Made by a program: the position numbers and the translations under genes. Below the pieces are notes generated by a model. That model saw nothing but the letters and a program-made list of their open reading frames with translations. It ran no database searches and was not told where the DNA came from. 64,000 nt of DNA from Afipia sp. P52-10. Its GTDB lineage: Bacteria > Pseudomonadota > Alphaproteobacteria > Rhizobiales > Xanthobacteraceae. The DNA lies in the NCBI RefSeq assembly GCF_000516555.1, contig NZ_AZSJ01000004.1, positions 254,537 to 318,536 of the forward strand, in the 5' to 3' direction. Within the stretch, counting starts at the first letter, position 1; each line of letters begins with the position of its first letter. Shown here one piece after another: positions 1 through 12,785 of this stretch.

Positions 1-43
1 TGTGACGCGGTTTTCCGAAAAGGAACATGCTTAAACAATGAGC

Positions 44-83
44 AAAAGCGCGAGGGCGATTCATCCGATTTCGTCGCGCTTTT
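44..83 (-). terminator. Rho-independent terminator of the drug-efflux operon
   Basis: A perfect 10-bp inverted repeat pairs 44-53 with 74-83 (AAAAGCGCGA and TCGCGCTTTT). On the minus strand the stem ends in a T-rich run, directly after the TAA of the outer-membrane factor gene. The stem is symmetrical enough to work on both strands. Confidence 0.7.
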
Positions 84-1351
84 TAGCGCCTGCCCGCCCT
101 GGATAGAACAAACGGGTCACCCACCAGGCCCTCGATCGTGGCGATGCCAACGTGGAACTGCTGCTGAGCCTCTTGTTCGCGCAGCGACGCCTGAGCCACC
201 GATGACACCGCATCCAGCAGCTCCAGCAGCGTGAAGCGGCCCTGGGTGTACCCACTCTCGATCGCCTCGGCCGCCCGGCGCGCGTTCGGAATCGCCGAGT
301 CGCGCAGCAGTGCAATCTCCCGCAGGGCGCCCGTCACAGTGTCGTAAGCCCGACCGGCGGTCGAGATCAGCAGCGCCTTGTTGATCGCCTGTTCGGCATG
401 CGCTTTCTCGAGGTTCTGCTCGGCTGCGAAAATATCGCCGCGATTCTGATCCCACACCGGAAGCGCAACCGAGAGACCGACACGGACGGCATTGTCGCCT
501 GTGGCCCGCTCATGTTTCCAACCGACACCGACGCGAGCATCAGGCACAGCCTTCAGACGCGAGGCGATCAGCTCCTGCTCGCGCTGAACCCGTACGGCCG
601 ACCAGCGGATCAACTGCGGATTAGCATCGATCGCCTGCAACACCGACTTGAACGACGGCGGAGAACCGGTCACGGCCAGGCGCCCCGCCACGCGTGCAAA
701 CTGCGGCGTGGACGTTCCCATCAGGATCGCGAGATCCCGCCTCGCATTGGAAAGCTGGGCTTTGGCGCGCTCGCGGTCCGCTCGAATGAGGTCCGCCGCG
801 ACCTGGCCGCGAGCGATTTCCGCGATCGACGCCGCACCCGCATCGACCCGCCGCTGCAGCAATGGCGTCAGGCGATCAAGGGTTGCGACGTGTTCGTCGA
901 AGATTTCGATACGCCGCTGTGCGCCGAGCACGGAGAAATAGGCGATCGCGGTTTCAGACAGAATCTCCAGGCGGGTCACCTGCCGCTGCCACGCCGCGCT
1001 ATCGAGACCGGCACTCGCTGCGCCGATCCGCGCGGCACGCTTGCTCGGAAGCTCGATCAACTGGCTGATCTGCAGCAGCGTTTCGACTGACCGGCCGCCA
1101 CGATAAGCACCGCTGCCCGCGACGTTATCGACATCGACCGACAGTTCAGGATTGGCAATGGCCCCGGACTGGATGCGGCGCCCCGTTGCGATCCCGACAT
1201 CCCGCTCGGCCGCGGTCAACCTCGGATTGGAAGCAAGCGCACGATGAAGGGCATCCCGCAAGGTCAGTGTCGAACCCGACCGGGCATCGGCATCGTCGCC
1301 GAACGGATAGACCGACAGCGACACAGCAAGTATGGCAACGCGAAACAACAT
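83..1351 (-). CDS. CzcC/TolC-type outer-membrane efflux factor of an RND drug pump
   Basis: This 422-residue protein has an N-terminal signal peptide and two outer-membrane-efflux-protein repeats. It would form the trimeric outer-membrane channel for the adaptor and pump encoded just upstream in the operon (24-bp gap to the pump gene). Its start is an ATG beginning MLFRVAILAV. The sequence is closest not to OprM-type channels but to the CzcC-like protein at 10840-12111. Both contain NPRLTAAERD, VDNVAGSG, LDRLTPLLQRRVDAGAASIA and QGRFTLLELLDA, and they align end to end. So a drug-type pump appears to be served by a metal-type channel. The stop codon overlaps a terminator. The family assignment is firm; the substrate is unknown. 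Confidence 0.9.
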   Translation of the reverse strand: MLFRVAILAVSLSVYPFGDDADARSGSTLTLRDALHRALASNPRLTAAERDVGIATGRRIQSGAIANPELSVDVDNVAGSGAYRGGRSVETLLQISQLIELPSKRAARIGAASAGLDSAAWQRQVTRLEILSETAIAYFSVLGAQRRIEIFDEHVATLDRLTPLLQRRVDAGAASIAEIARGQVAADLIRADRERAKAQLSNARRDLAILMGTSTPQFARVAGRLAVTGSPPSFKSVLQAIDANPQLIRWSAVRVQREQELIASRLKAVPDARVGVGWKHERATGDNAVRVGLSVALPVWDQNRGDIFAAEQNLEKAHAEQAINKALLISTAGRAYDTVTGALREIALLRDSAIPNARRAAEAIESGYTQGRFTLLELLDAVSSVAQASLREQEAQQQFHVGIATIEGLVGDPFVLSRAGRR

Positions 1352-1375
1352 GACAGGTCCGGATAAAGAGAAACG

Positions 1376-4300
1376 TCAGGCCGTGTGATGGGGCGCAATC
1401 GAGCCGGTCGACGGCGCGTCGTTCGAATTCCGATCCGCAACCTGGGCGCTCTCGACGTCTTGATCCTTGCCGCGCGAGAACAGCCGTTGGATCACCACGA
1501 AGAACACAGGCACGAGCAGAAGCGCCAGGACCACCACTGAGATCATGCCGCCCATCACGCTGGTTCCCAACGACTGCTGGCTGAGCCCGCCTGCCCCCGT
1601 TGCAATCGCCATCGGCAGCACGCCGCAGACGAACGCAAGCCCGGTCATCAGGATCGGCCTGAATCGCAGACGGCAAGCCTCAATGGTCGAGGCGATCAAC
1701 GGCTTACCCTGCGCGCGCAGATCCTTGGCGAACTCGATGATCAGGATCGCGTCCTTCGCCGCGAGCCCGACGATCGTAATCAGCGCCACCGTGAAATAAA
1801 CATCGTTCGGAAGTCCACGCAGGCTGGCGGCCAACACCGCGCCAACCATGCCAAGCGGAATGGTCAACAGCACGGCGAGCGGAATCGTCCAGCTCTCATA
1901 GAGTGCTGCGAGGCAGAGGAACACCACCAGAACCGAGAGCGCGAGCAGCAGCGGCGCTTGCGATCCGGAGAGCTTCTCCTGAAGTGATTGTCCTGCCCAG
2001 TCGTAGCCGAAACCGCGTGGAAGCTGCCCGGCCAGCCGCTCCATCTCCGCAATAGCGTCACCGCTGGTATAGCCCGGCGCCGCCGAGCCGCTGATGCGCA
2101 CCGCCGGGTAGTAATTGAAGCCGGCGATTTGCGACGCGCCTACAGCCCATTCGATATTGGCGAATGCCGATAACGGCACGAGCTGCCCGCGGCTGTTCTT
2201 GACGTTGTAGCTCAGGATATCGGAAGCCTGCATGCGACCGGCAGCATCCGATTGCACGATGACACGCTGCATACGTCCATGGTTCGGGAAGTCGTTCACA
2301 TAGGCCGAGCCGAGATTGGTCGAAATCGTATTGTTGATATCTTCAAAGGTGACGCCATGGGCGCCTGCCTTTTCGCGATCAATCGCGAGCCTGATCTGCG
2401 GGCCGGGCGGCAAACCTTCGACGAACACGTTCTGGAGGATCGGACTCTTGTTGGCATTAGTGAGCAGGGTTTGCGTCGCCTCCATCAGCGCGGTGTATCC
2501 CTTCTGCCCGCGGTCCTGGAGGCGGAAGCTGAAGCCAGACGAATTGCCGAGGTTATCGATTGGCGGCGGCTGCAACGCGGAAATCTTCGCATCACGAATC
2601 GAGGACAGCGTCTTGTTGGTGTCGTCGACGATAGCCGCAGCAGAATCGTTCTTGCCGCGTTCCGACCAATCTTTCAGCGTCACGAAGGCTTGCGCGGTGT
2701 TCGTGCCCTGCCCAAGGAAGCTGAATCCGGTGAGGAAGGTCACCTCCTCGACGCCTGGACGCTGCAGCAGGTATTTCTCGACGCGTTCGACCGCATCGAG
2801 GGTGCGGTTATACGAAGCATCCGGTGGGGTCTGCACGTCGACGGTCATGAATCCCTGATCGTCGACGGGCAGGAAGCCGCCGGGCATACGCACGAAAGCA
2901 AAGCCCAGGCCCAACAGCAGCACCGCATAAACGATCATCAGCCGTCCCGTCCGTTGCAGCATCCAGCCGACAGTCGCACCGTATCGATCGCGGATGGCAT
3001 CGAGTTTGCGGTTGAACCAGCCGAGCGGACCGGTCTTGGCATGGCCGTGGCCTGCCTGAACCGGCTTCAGGAACGTCGCACAGAGCGCAGGCGTCAAAGA
3101 CAACGCCATCAATGCGGAGAAGCTGATGGCAGCAACCATCGTTACTGAGAACTGCCGATAGATGACGCCGACCGAACCGGGGAAGAACGCCATCGGGACG
3201 AACACGGCCACGAGCACCAGCGTGATGCCTATGATGGCGCTGGTGATCTGCGTCATCGCCTTGCGTGTTGCCTCCTTCGGCGACAATCCCTCCTCGGCCA
3301 TGATGCGCTCGACGTTTTCGACGACGACGATCGCGTCGTCCACCAGGATACCGATCGCCAGCACCATGCCGAACATAGTGAGCATGTTGATGGAATAGCC
3401 TGCGAGCAGCAGCACGGCGCAGGTACCGAGCAAGGCCACCGGAACGACGACGGTCGGAATCAGCGTGTATCGGAAGCTCTGCAGGAACAGGAACATCACG
3501 ATGAACACCAGCACGACGGCCTCCAGCAGGGTCATCAACACCTTGTTGATCGATGCCTGCACCACGGGCGTAATGTCGTAGGGAATCTCATAGGCGATGT
3601 TCGAGGGGAAGAAGCGTGAAAGCTCCTTCATCTTGGCTTCAACCGCATTTGCGGTGGCCAGCGCATTTCCGGTCGGCGCCAACAGCACCGACAGACCCGC
3701 CGTCGGCTGGCCGTTGAGGCGTGTGGTGAACTGATAGTTCATTCCGCCGACCTCGATGCGGGCGACATCGCGCAACCGTACCGTCGACCCATCTGGATTG
3801 GCGCGCAGAACAATCGACCCGAACTCGTCGGGGGAATTCAGTTGCCCCTTCACCAGAACCAGCGCCGAAATCGGCTGCCCGTTTCGGCTCGGCTCGGCGC
3901 CGATGCTGCCGGAAGCAACCTGCGCATTCTGCGCCGAGATCGCCTTGGTCACATCATCGGCCGTGAGATTGTAGCCGACCAGCTTTGCAGGATCGATCCA
4001 GATGCGTAGCGAGCGCTCGGACGAAAACAGCGTCGCGCGGCCGACGCCGGGAATACGACGAATTTCGCCAACCACGTTGCGGATCATGAAATCGCCAAGG
4101 CCGATCTCATCAAGGCTTCCGTCGGTCGATTTCAACGTGATGATCTGCAGCACCGCGCTGGATGCTTCTTCGACCAGAATGCCCTGCTGGATCACGGCGC
4201 GCGGCAAACGCGCTTCGACCCGCTTGATGCGGTTCTGCACCTCCACCGAGGCGAGGTTCGTGTCAGTGCCAGGCACGAAATTGGCAATGATTTCGACTTG

Positions 4301-4558
4301 GCCAAGCGAATCGCTGGTGGATTCGAAATTCAGAATGCCGGACGCGCCATTGAGCTCCTCTTCAATCAGGCGCGTGACGCTGTTGTAGAGGTTCTCGGGC
4401 GACGCTCCGGGATAGCTCGTACTGATCGAGATCGATGGCGGGGCGATGATCGGATACTGCGCGACCGGCAATTGCGGGATGGCAATCACGCCGAGCAAGC
4501 AAATGAAAAGCGCCACGACCCATGCGAAGATGGGCCGGTCGATAAAAAAACTTGGCAT
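1376..4558 (-). CDS. HAE1-family RND efflux pump (AcrB/MexB-like inner-membrane transporter)
   Basis: The 1060-residue length is normal for the AcrB family. The N-terminus (FFIDRPIFAWVVAL) is the usual HAE start, and the first helix is followed by the porter domain. The proton-relay pair is present as D407-D408 in GILVDDAIVVVENVERIM, the same numbering as E. coli AcrB, so this is the drug/lipophile (HAE1) type and not the metal type. Proton-driven export of hydrophobic or amphiphilic compounds from the periplasm and membrane is expected. The gene lies 12 bp after the adaptor gene and 24 bp before the channel gene, making a complete tripartite operon. No regulator gene is adjacent. Substrate range cannot be read from sequence. 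Confidence 0.95.
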   Translation of the reverse strand: MPSFFIDRPIFAWVVALFICLLGVIAIPQLPVAQYPIIAPPSISISTSYPGASPENLYNSVTRLIEEELNGASGILNFESTSDSLGQVEIIANFVPGTDTNLASVEVQNRIKRVEARLPRAVIQQGILVEEASSAVLQIITLKSTDGSLDEIGLGDFMIRNVVGEIRRIPGVGRATLFSSERSLRIWIDPAKLVGYNLTADDVTKAISAQNAQVASGSIGAEPSRNGQPISALVLVKGQLNSPDEFGSIVLRANPDGSTVRLRDVARIEVGGMNYQFTTRLNGQPTAGLSVLLAPTGNALATANAVEAKMKELSRFFPSNIAYEIPYDITPVVQASINKVLMTLLEAVVLVFIVMFLFLQSFRYTLIPTVVVPVALLGTCAVLLLAGYSINMLTMFGMVLAIGILVDDAIVVVENVERIMAEEGLSPKEATRKAMTQITSAIIGITLVLVAVFVPMAFFPGSVGVIYRQFSVTMVAAISFSALMALSLTPALCATFLKPVQAGHGHAKTGPLGWFNRKLDAIRDRYGATVGWMLQRTGRLMIVYAVLLLGLGFAFVRMPGGFLPVDDQGFMTVDVQTPPDASYNRTLDAVERVEKYLLQRPGVEEVTFLTGFSFLGQGTNTAQAFVTLKDWSERGKNDSAAAIVDDTNKTLSSIRDAKISALQPPPIDNLGNSSGFSFRLQDRGQKGYTALMEATQTLLTNANKSPILQNVFVEGLPPGPQIRLAIDREKAGAHGVTFEDINNTISTNLGSAYVNDFPNHGRMQRVIVQSDAAGRMQASDILSYNVKNSRGQLVPLSAFANIEWAVGASQIAGFNYYPAVRISGSAAPGYTSGDAIAEMERLAGQLPRGFGYDWAGQSLQEKLSGSQAPLLLALSVLVVFLCLAALYESWTIPLAVLLTIPLGMVGAVLAASLRGLPNDVYFTVALITIVGLAAKDAILIIEFAKDLRAQGKPLIASTIEACRLRFRPILMTGLAFVCGVLPMAIATGAGGLSQQSLGTSVMGGMISVVVLALLLVPVFFVVIQRLFSRGKDQDVESAQVADRNSNDAPSTGSIAPHHTA

Positions 4559-4570
4559 GAATGAGGCCCG

Positions 4571-5746
4571 TTATTCCACCCGCGGCCGGGAGACGTCAGC
4601 CGTCGCGACGTCCTGCGGCCACTTGCCGGGATTGACGGCATCGCCAACCGCGAACTTCTGAAAACCTTCGACCACGACGCGGTCGCCCTGCTTCAGTCCC
4701 TCAAGGACAAGTAAGTTTCCGTCCATTACCGAACCAACGCGGACCGGCTGCAGCGAAACCCTGTTCTCGTTGTTGAGCACGTAGACGTCGCTGCCGCCTG
4801 CGCTATTGCGCTGAACGGCCTGCTGCGGCACCAGGATCGCATCGTTGTCGATCCCCTGCTCGATCTGCACCCGCACATACATGCCCGGAAGCAGCTCGCG
4901 ATTCAGGTTCTTGAACTCACCGCGCAATGTCACCTGTCCAGTGGAGGTATCCACCTTCGCATCGGAGAACAGCAGCCTACCTTGAATCGGGTAGAGCGAA
5001 CCATCGTCCAACAGCAGCCGCACTTTGGCGGCATCCGGCTCGATCCGCTCAAGCTCGCCCGAATCGAAATCTCGCCGAAGCTTATTCAGGTCCGACGCGG
5101 ACTGGGTGAAGTCCGCGTAGACCGTGTCGAGCTGCTGGATCGATGCGAGACTGGTCGGATCATTCTGCACCACCAGCGCTCCTTCGCTGACGAGCGCGGC
5201 ACCAATGATGCCGCTAATGGGCGCGCGAATGGTCGCGTATTCCAGGTTCAACTTGGCGCGGGCGACATCGGCCTTGCGGGCGGCCACGTCGGCTGCAGCC
5301 TGGCGCGCCATCGCGATGGCGGTCTCGTTTTCGGCCAGCGAGGCCGCCTGTTTGCTAATCAGCGAGGCGGTGCGGTTGGCTTGCGCTGTGGCTTGCTCGA
5401 AGATGGCTTGAGCCTTGGCAAGAGCGGCCTCCGCAGACTGCAGATCGACCTCGAACGGCTTCGGGTCGATCTGATAAAGCGCGTCGCCAGCCTTGACCTC
5501 GCTGCCCTGCTCGAACAGGCGCGCTACGATAATTCCCGACACGCGGGCGCGCACGTCAGCGACGCGCGTTGGCGCAATGCGGCCTGGCAACTCTTTGACG
5601 ATGTGCTTCGGCGATGCGCTGATAGTGACGACACCGACATCGGGGACTGCTGGGGGGACAGCCGCAACACTGCGATCGTCGCACCCTGCCAGAACGAGAG
5701 GCGCTCCCATGAGTGTCAAAACAGCCATGGCAAGGTGAACTCTCAT
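4571..5746 (-). CDS. RND periplasmic adaptor (membrane fusion protein, AcrA/MexA-like lipoprotein)
   Basis: The first gene of the HAE1 efflux operon. I chose the ATG at 5746 because GAAGGGAC lies about 6 bases upstream and the resulting protein starts MRVHLAMAVL with a lipobox (LVLAGC, Cys22). An in-frame start 33 bases earlier would bury that signal. The 391-residue protein shows the expected order: beta-barrel/lipoyl half (RVSGIIVARLFEQGSEVKAG), a coiled-coil hairpin rich in Ala/Gln/Glu, the second lipoyl half (YATIRAPISGIIG) and a C-terminal barrel. It should be anchored in the inner membrane by its acylated Cys and join pump to channel. Confidence 0.92.
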   Translation of the reverse strand: MRVHLAMAVLTLMGAPLVLAGCDDRSVAAVPPAVPDVGVVTISASPKHIVKELPGRIAPTRVADVRARVSGIIVARLFEQGSEVKAGDALYQIDPKPFEVDLQSAEAALAKAQAIFEQATAQANRTASLISKQAASLAENETAIAMARQAAADVAARKADVARAKLNLEYATIRAPISGIIGAALVSEGALVVQNDPTSLASIQQLDTVYADFTQSASDLNKLRRDFDSGELERIEPDAAKVRLLLDDGSLYPIQGRLLFSDAKVDTSTGQVTLRGEFKNLNRELLPGMYVRVQIEQGIDNDAILVPQQAVQRNSAGGSDVYVLNNENRVSLQPVRVGSVMDGNLLVLEGLKQGDRVVVEGFQKFAVGDAVNPGKWPQDVATADVSRPRVE

Positions 5747-6290
5747 CTGTCCCTTCCTCGTTGTCGGTGTGCCCTGCAAGCAGCGAAGCCGCAGGCGCGG
5801 CAGGAGTGCCGCAAAAACATGAATGCAAGCTTCGCGCCGCTGCGGCCGTTGGCCGAGCGCAACGCAGCAATGCTATCGTCGTGAAGCAAATCAGTGCGCT
5901 AATTAACGGATATCGTTGAACTTTCGCGACTCAAAAAATATTGAGTGCTTCATTGCGTCGCAGCGTACATAAGAACCGCCGCTGCTCATCAGTTCAGCAC
6001 GACGCCCAGGTTGCTGGTAGCATTGAAAAAATCCGAGCCACTGCAAATTGCAGCAAACGGGAACCGGATCATTATCGAGAACGAGTCTAAAGCCGTTCCT
6101 TTAAGACGCCATATTTTGAAAATTCTAGAATCGGCTTTTATTTGGTGTTCGTTTCACCTTTCGTGCGCAACATCAAACGGTGTGTACGGAAGCGATCCAG
6201 ATTGCCGCCGTTGATGCGCATCACCACGCCATCCAGCGCAGCCATCGCATCGGCGCCCGCGGTCACGAACGCCGATGCTGCGAGCCAGCG
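5747..6290. other. 544-bp intergenic region with a candidate operator
   Basis: This stretch lies between the end of the czc operon and the start of the drug-efflux operon, both read leftward. It is AT-richer than the genes, particularly at 5880-5950 and 6050-6160, and must hold the efflux promoter. It contains the dyad at 5929-5946 and the palindrome ATTCTAGAAT at 6122-6131. Short open frames here have no protein-like features. Confidence 0.6.
5929..5946. promoter_or_regulatory. Candidate operator upstream of the drug-efflux operon
   Basis: The inverted repeat ACTCAA-N6-TTGAGT (perfect 6-bp arms, AT-rich spacer) lies about 185 bases upstream of the adaptor start codon. Its size and symmetry suit a dimeric TetR- or MarR-type repressor. 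No such gene is adjacent, so the regulator, if any, is encoded elsewhere. The function is inferred from symmetry and position only. Confidence 0.35.
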
Positions 6291-9895
<3,605 letters not shown>

Positions 9896-10843
9896 TCAAT
9901 GATCATGGGATGCAGCCCCCTTGCCGATCTCGGCCTTGATGACGAAGCTGTTCCGCCCAGCATAAACGTCGCCTTCCAGCACGCCGAACAGCACCTCGAC
10001 CCACTCGCTATCGCGCTCGCCCAATTCAACGTCGCGGGCCTCGAACTTGTCTCCGGTGCGGACGAACACGACCGGCCGATTCTCGACCGTCTGCAGCGCC
10101 GTGTTGCGAACTGCCACAGGTACGTTCTTTGCCGAAAGGGTGACGCGTCCGGTGACGAACAGACCTGGCTTGAAACGCTGAGTCTTGTTGTCGAGCACAG
10201 CCCGCGCGAGCGTGCTTTGCGTGTCGGTCGATCCGACCGGAGACACATAGGAAATCGTTGCTTCGGCCGGTGCATCGCCGTCCGCAGGGTCCACCAGCAC
10301 CTTGTCGCCGACCTGCACGCGTTTGGTGTCGCGCCGATGCACGGAGAAATCGACCCACACCGTCGACAGATCCGCCACCGTGAAGGCGGCCTTCTGTTCG
10401 GTAACGTATTCGCCGATCGCGAGTTGGCGATCGATCACCGTGCCGGCAATCGAGGTCCGGAGTTCGTAGGTCGTCAGACTTTGATTGCTTTCGATACGCG
10501 CCAGAACGTCGTTCTTGGCGACCCGATCGCCAATCCGCTTGGATACTTCGCGCACCACGCCGGCGAACCGCGGTGAGACCTGCACCATCATCTCCTGATT
10601 CGGCAACAGCAGCCCATTCAAGACCAACGTGTCGCGCAGCGTCTGCGGACTGGCTTTGAGCAGTTCGATATTGGCCGCGGCTACTTTCGCATCGCTCAAT
10701 TCCACGCCGTCGCCGTGGGCGTGGTCACCGTGTCCGCGATCGATCGCCGCCGTGCCATCATTGCGGGCGAGGCTGAACGCGACGATCACAACGGCGATGG
10801 CAATCGCCGCGACGACAATGATATTACGAAGACTTCTGCTCAT
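9896..10843 (-). CDS. czcB: CzcB-type RND adaptor with His-rich N-terminus
   Basis: This 315-residue membrane-fusion protein has an N-terminal membrane anchor (residues 8-25). A His/Asp-rich stretch follows (DRGHGDHAHGDGVEL), with a matching C-terminal SHDH; these are typical metal-binding decorations of CzcB proteins. The lipoyl segment is split (VSPRFAGVVREVSKRIGDRV and IAGTVIDRQLAIGEYV), with only a short helical hairpin between the halves. Its ATG overlaps the stop of czcC (ATGA), and czcA starts 30 bases after its stop. It should link CzcA to CzcC and may pass metal to the pump. Confidence 0.9.
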   Translation of the reverse strand: MSRSLRNIIVVAAIAIAVVIVAFSLARNDGTAAIDRGHGDHAHGDGVELSDAKVAAANIELLKASPQTLRDTLVLNGLLLPNQEMMVQVSPRFAGVVREVSKRIGDRVAKNDVLARIESNQSLTTYELRTSIAGTVIDRQLAIGEYVTEQKAAFTVADLSTVWVDFSVHRRDTKRVQVGDKVLVDPADGDAPAEATISYVSPVGSTDTQSTLARAVLDNKTQRFKPGLFVTGRVTLSAKNVPVAVRNTALQTVENRPVVFVRTGDKFEARDVELGERDSEWVEVLFGVLEGDVYAGRNSFVIKAEIGKGAASHDH

Positions 10844-12111
10844 CGGCCTCTCTCCCGCCGACCGAGACCGAGCGGCACTCCGGTCAGCCCCTCAAGAACG
10901 GCAATAGACGTGTGATAGTTGATCAACGCTTCCATCTCGCGCAGTGACGCCTGGGTTGCTGTGGCCTGCGCATCGAGCAACTCGAGCAATGTAAAGCGAC
11001 CCTGCGCATAACCGCTTTCGATCGCCTCCAGCGCACGCCGGGAATTCTCGATCGCCGAGCCGCGCAGCAGTTTCACCTCGTTGGCCGAGCCAACCATGGT
11101 CTCGTAGGTACGCCCGAGCGTCAGCGTCAGCGCTGCGCGCGCGGCCATCTGCTCCGCATCCACTTTGGCGCGCGCTTCGTGCGCCTCGATCACGCCGCCG
11201 CGGTTCTGATCGAAAACGGGAAGCGGGATCGAAACGCCAAGACGCACGGCATTGTCGTTGGTGTCGCGATAATGTCGCCACCCCGCCGTCAGCCTGACGT
11301 CGGGATAGGGTTTCAGTCGCGCCGCAATCAATTCGGCATCACGCTGCGCGCGGACGGCGGTCCAGCGGATCAGCTGCGGATTGTTGCTGAGCGTCGCGAG
11401 GATGGTGCGGAACGGCGGCAGGCTGCTGTTCAGCACCAGATCACCCAGCGCCTGTCCGAAATCAGGAGCGTCCCTTCCCATCAGAGAAGCGAGTTCGCGA
11501 CGATGGATGGCGAGCGCCGTACGCGCCCGCTCACGCTCCGCTTTCACGAGATCCACAGCAACCTGGCTGCGGGCGGTTTCGGCGATCGAAGCGGCCCCCG
11601 CATCGACGCGCCGTTGTAACAGTGGCGTCAAACGGTCCAGCGCCGCAATCTGGGTGTTGAAGATCTGGACACGCCGCTGCGCGCCGAGGATGTTGAAGAA
11701 GGCCGTCGCCGTTTCCGATAGAATCTCCAGGCGCAATGCCTCTCGCTGCCAGCGGGCGCTATCGATTTCCGCATCGCCAATTGCCATGCGCGCGGCGCGC
11801 TTTCCTGGAAGCTCGACCAGTTGCCCGAGCTGCAGGGTGGTCTCCGCAGAGCGCGTTCCGCGGTAAGTCCCGCTTCCGGCGACGTTATCGACCTCGAACG
11901 AGGCATCAGGATTGGGAAGTGCCCCAGCCTGGATTCGGCGCCCCGAAGCGATGCCGATGTCGCGCTCAGCCGCCGTCAACCGCGGATTGGCCGCCAGCGC
12001 CCGCTGCAAGGCCCGCGTCAGCGAGAGCGGTGCATCGGACGCTTGGCCAGGCACAGGGAAGGCAGTTGCTGCCGCGAGGCAGAATAAGGCTATTGGAAGA
12101 CGCGCGACCAT
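10840..12111 (-). CDS. czcC: CzcC-type outer-membrane channel of the metal pump
   Basis: A 423-residue outer-membrane-efflux protein with a signal peptide ending near FPVPGQASDA. It is the channel partner of CzcB and CzcA, encoded in the usual C-B-A order with a 4-base overlap into czcB. It is strikingly similar, over its whole length, to the channel of the neighbouring drug-type operon (83-1351). Shared blocks include NPRLTAAERD, SGRRIQAGA, LGAQRR and QGRFTLLELLDA. One of the two genes probably arose by duplication of the other. Confidence 0.9.
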   Translation of the reverse strand: MVARLPIALFCLAAATAFPVPGQASDAPLSLTRALQRALAANPRLTAAERDIGIASGRRIQAGALPNPDASFEVDNVAGSGTYRGTRSAETTLQLGQLVELPGKRAARMAIGDAEIDSARWQREALRLEILSETATAFFNILGAQRRVQIFNTQIAALDRLTPLLQRRVDAGAASIAETARSQVAVDLVKAERERARTALAIHRRELASLMGRDAPDFGQALGDLVLNSSLPPFRTILATLSNNPQLIRWTAVRAQRDAELIAARLKPYPDVRLTAGWRHYRDTNDNAVRLGVSIPLPVFDQNRGGVIEAHEARAKVDAEQMAARAALTLTLGRTYETMVGSANEVKLLRGSAIENSRRALEAIESGYAQGRFTLLELLDAQATATQASLREMEALINYHTSIAVLEGLTGVPLGLGRRERGR

Positions 12112-12221
12112 GACCCTGCGCTTTCGCCAAAGATCTGGGAATGAGCGACAGACGCCGATCGCCTAAGCGATCGAACGCCACAGCATCACGCGCGCAAAGA
12201 TGCGCAGGCGTGAGCGATAGT

Positions 12222-12566
12222 TCAGGCTATGGGAGGAGGACTTTCCGCCGGCCGCGAAACGACATGCAGGGCCGGCAGCGGCGGCGATTGAACATCCGGC
12301 GCCATCTCTCCGACAATCACCGGAGAGCTATCGATTTCGACCGCGGCAAGCACGCAGACCAGGCAAACCTCGGCGGCGGCCTGAACGTTATCATCGGCAT
12401 CGCCGCCGCTCGCGCTCAGCACGACCTCCGCGCAGGGCTTGCCGGCGGTCAGGTCGAGATGGCTGCCAGCATGCGCGACGCCCACGACAAGGAACGCAAT
12501 GAGACACACCAGCGTCACACATGGACGCCAGCGGATCGTCTCAAGCTTGCTCAAAGCAAATCGCAT
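12222..12566 (-). CDS. Small secreted Cys-containing protein preceding czcC (DUF2946-like)
   Basis: 114 residues with a hydrophobic signal segment (VTLVCLIAFLVVGVAHA). The mature part carries Cys in KPCAEV, then a CxxC pair (EVCLVC) and a Pro-rich tail (RPAESPPPIA). The layout (signal, short spacer, CxxC or CC, tail with RxP...PP) resembles small DUF2946-type proteins found beside metal-efflux genes. The protein at 30190-30645, next to the copper operon, has the same design. It is 110 bp upstream of czcC on the same strand and probably leads the operon. A role in metal sensing or binding is an inference from context. The ribosome-binding site is weak. Confidence 0.6.
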   Translation of the reverse strand: MRFALSKLETIRWRPCVTLVCLIAFLVVGVAHAGSHLDLTAGKPCAEVVLSASGGDADDNVQAAAEVCLVCVLAAVEIDSSPVIVGEMAPDVQSPPLPALHVVSRPAESPPPIA

Positions 12567-12785
12567 CGAAGCGCGTTCCTACGGCCTTCTGTCTGGGTAG
12601 TCATCAGCTTTTCCCAGGTCAACCCCAAGGTCGGCAAACCAGACGATATTGCTACACTATCCATGCCGAATGTAAGGCGGGTGCGGCACCAAGGCGTTCC
12701 CTTGCAGCGCAACTGCCAATCATTCGCTATAAGCGGCCATCCTGCGCTCCAGCAGCAAGAAGAACGAAAGAACAGGAGAGCTCCC

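Noticed and set aside
6141-6290. In-frame protein-like stretch directly after the stop of the small czc protein (AALDGVVMRINGGNLDRF)
   Set aside because: Only about 50 codons, no ribosome site, and no reason to think the TAG is read through; chance open frame in high-GC DNA cannot be excluded.
12141-12785. Upstream in-frame extension of the CoA-transferase
   Set aside because: Arg/Ser/His-rich, overlaps the DUF2946-like gene on the other strand, and the downstream ATG has an ideal ribosome site and the family N-terminus.
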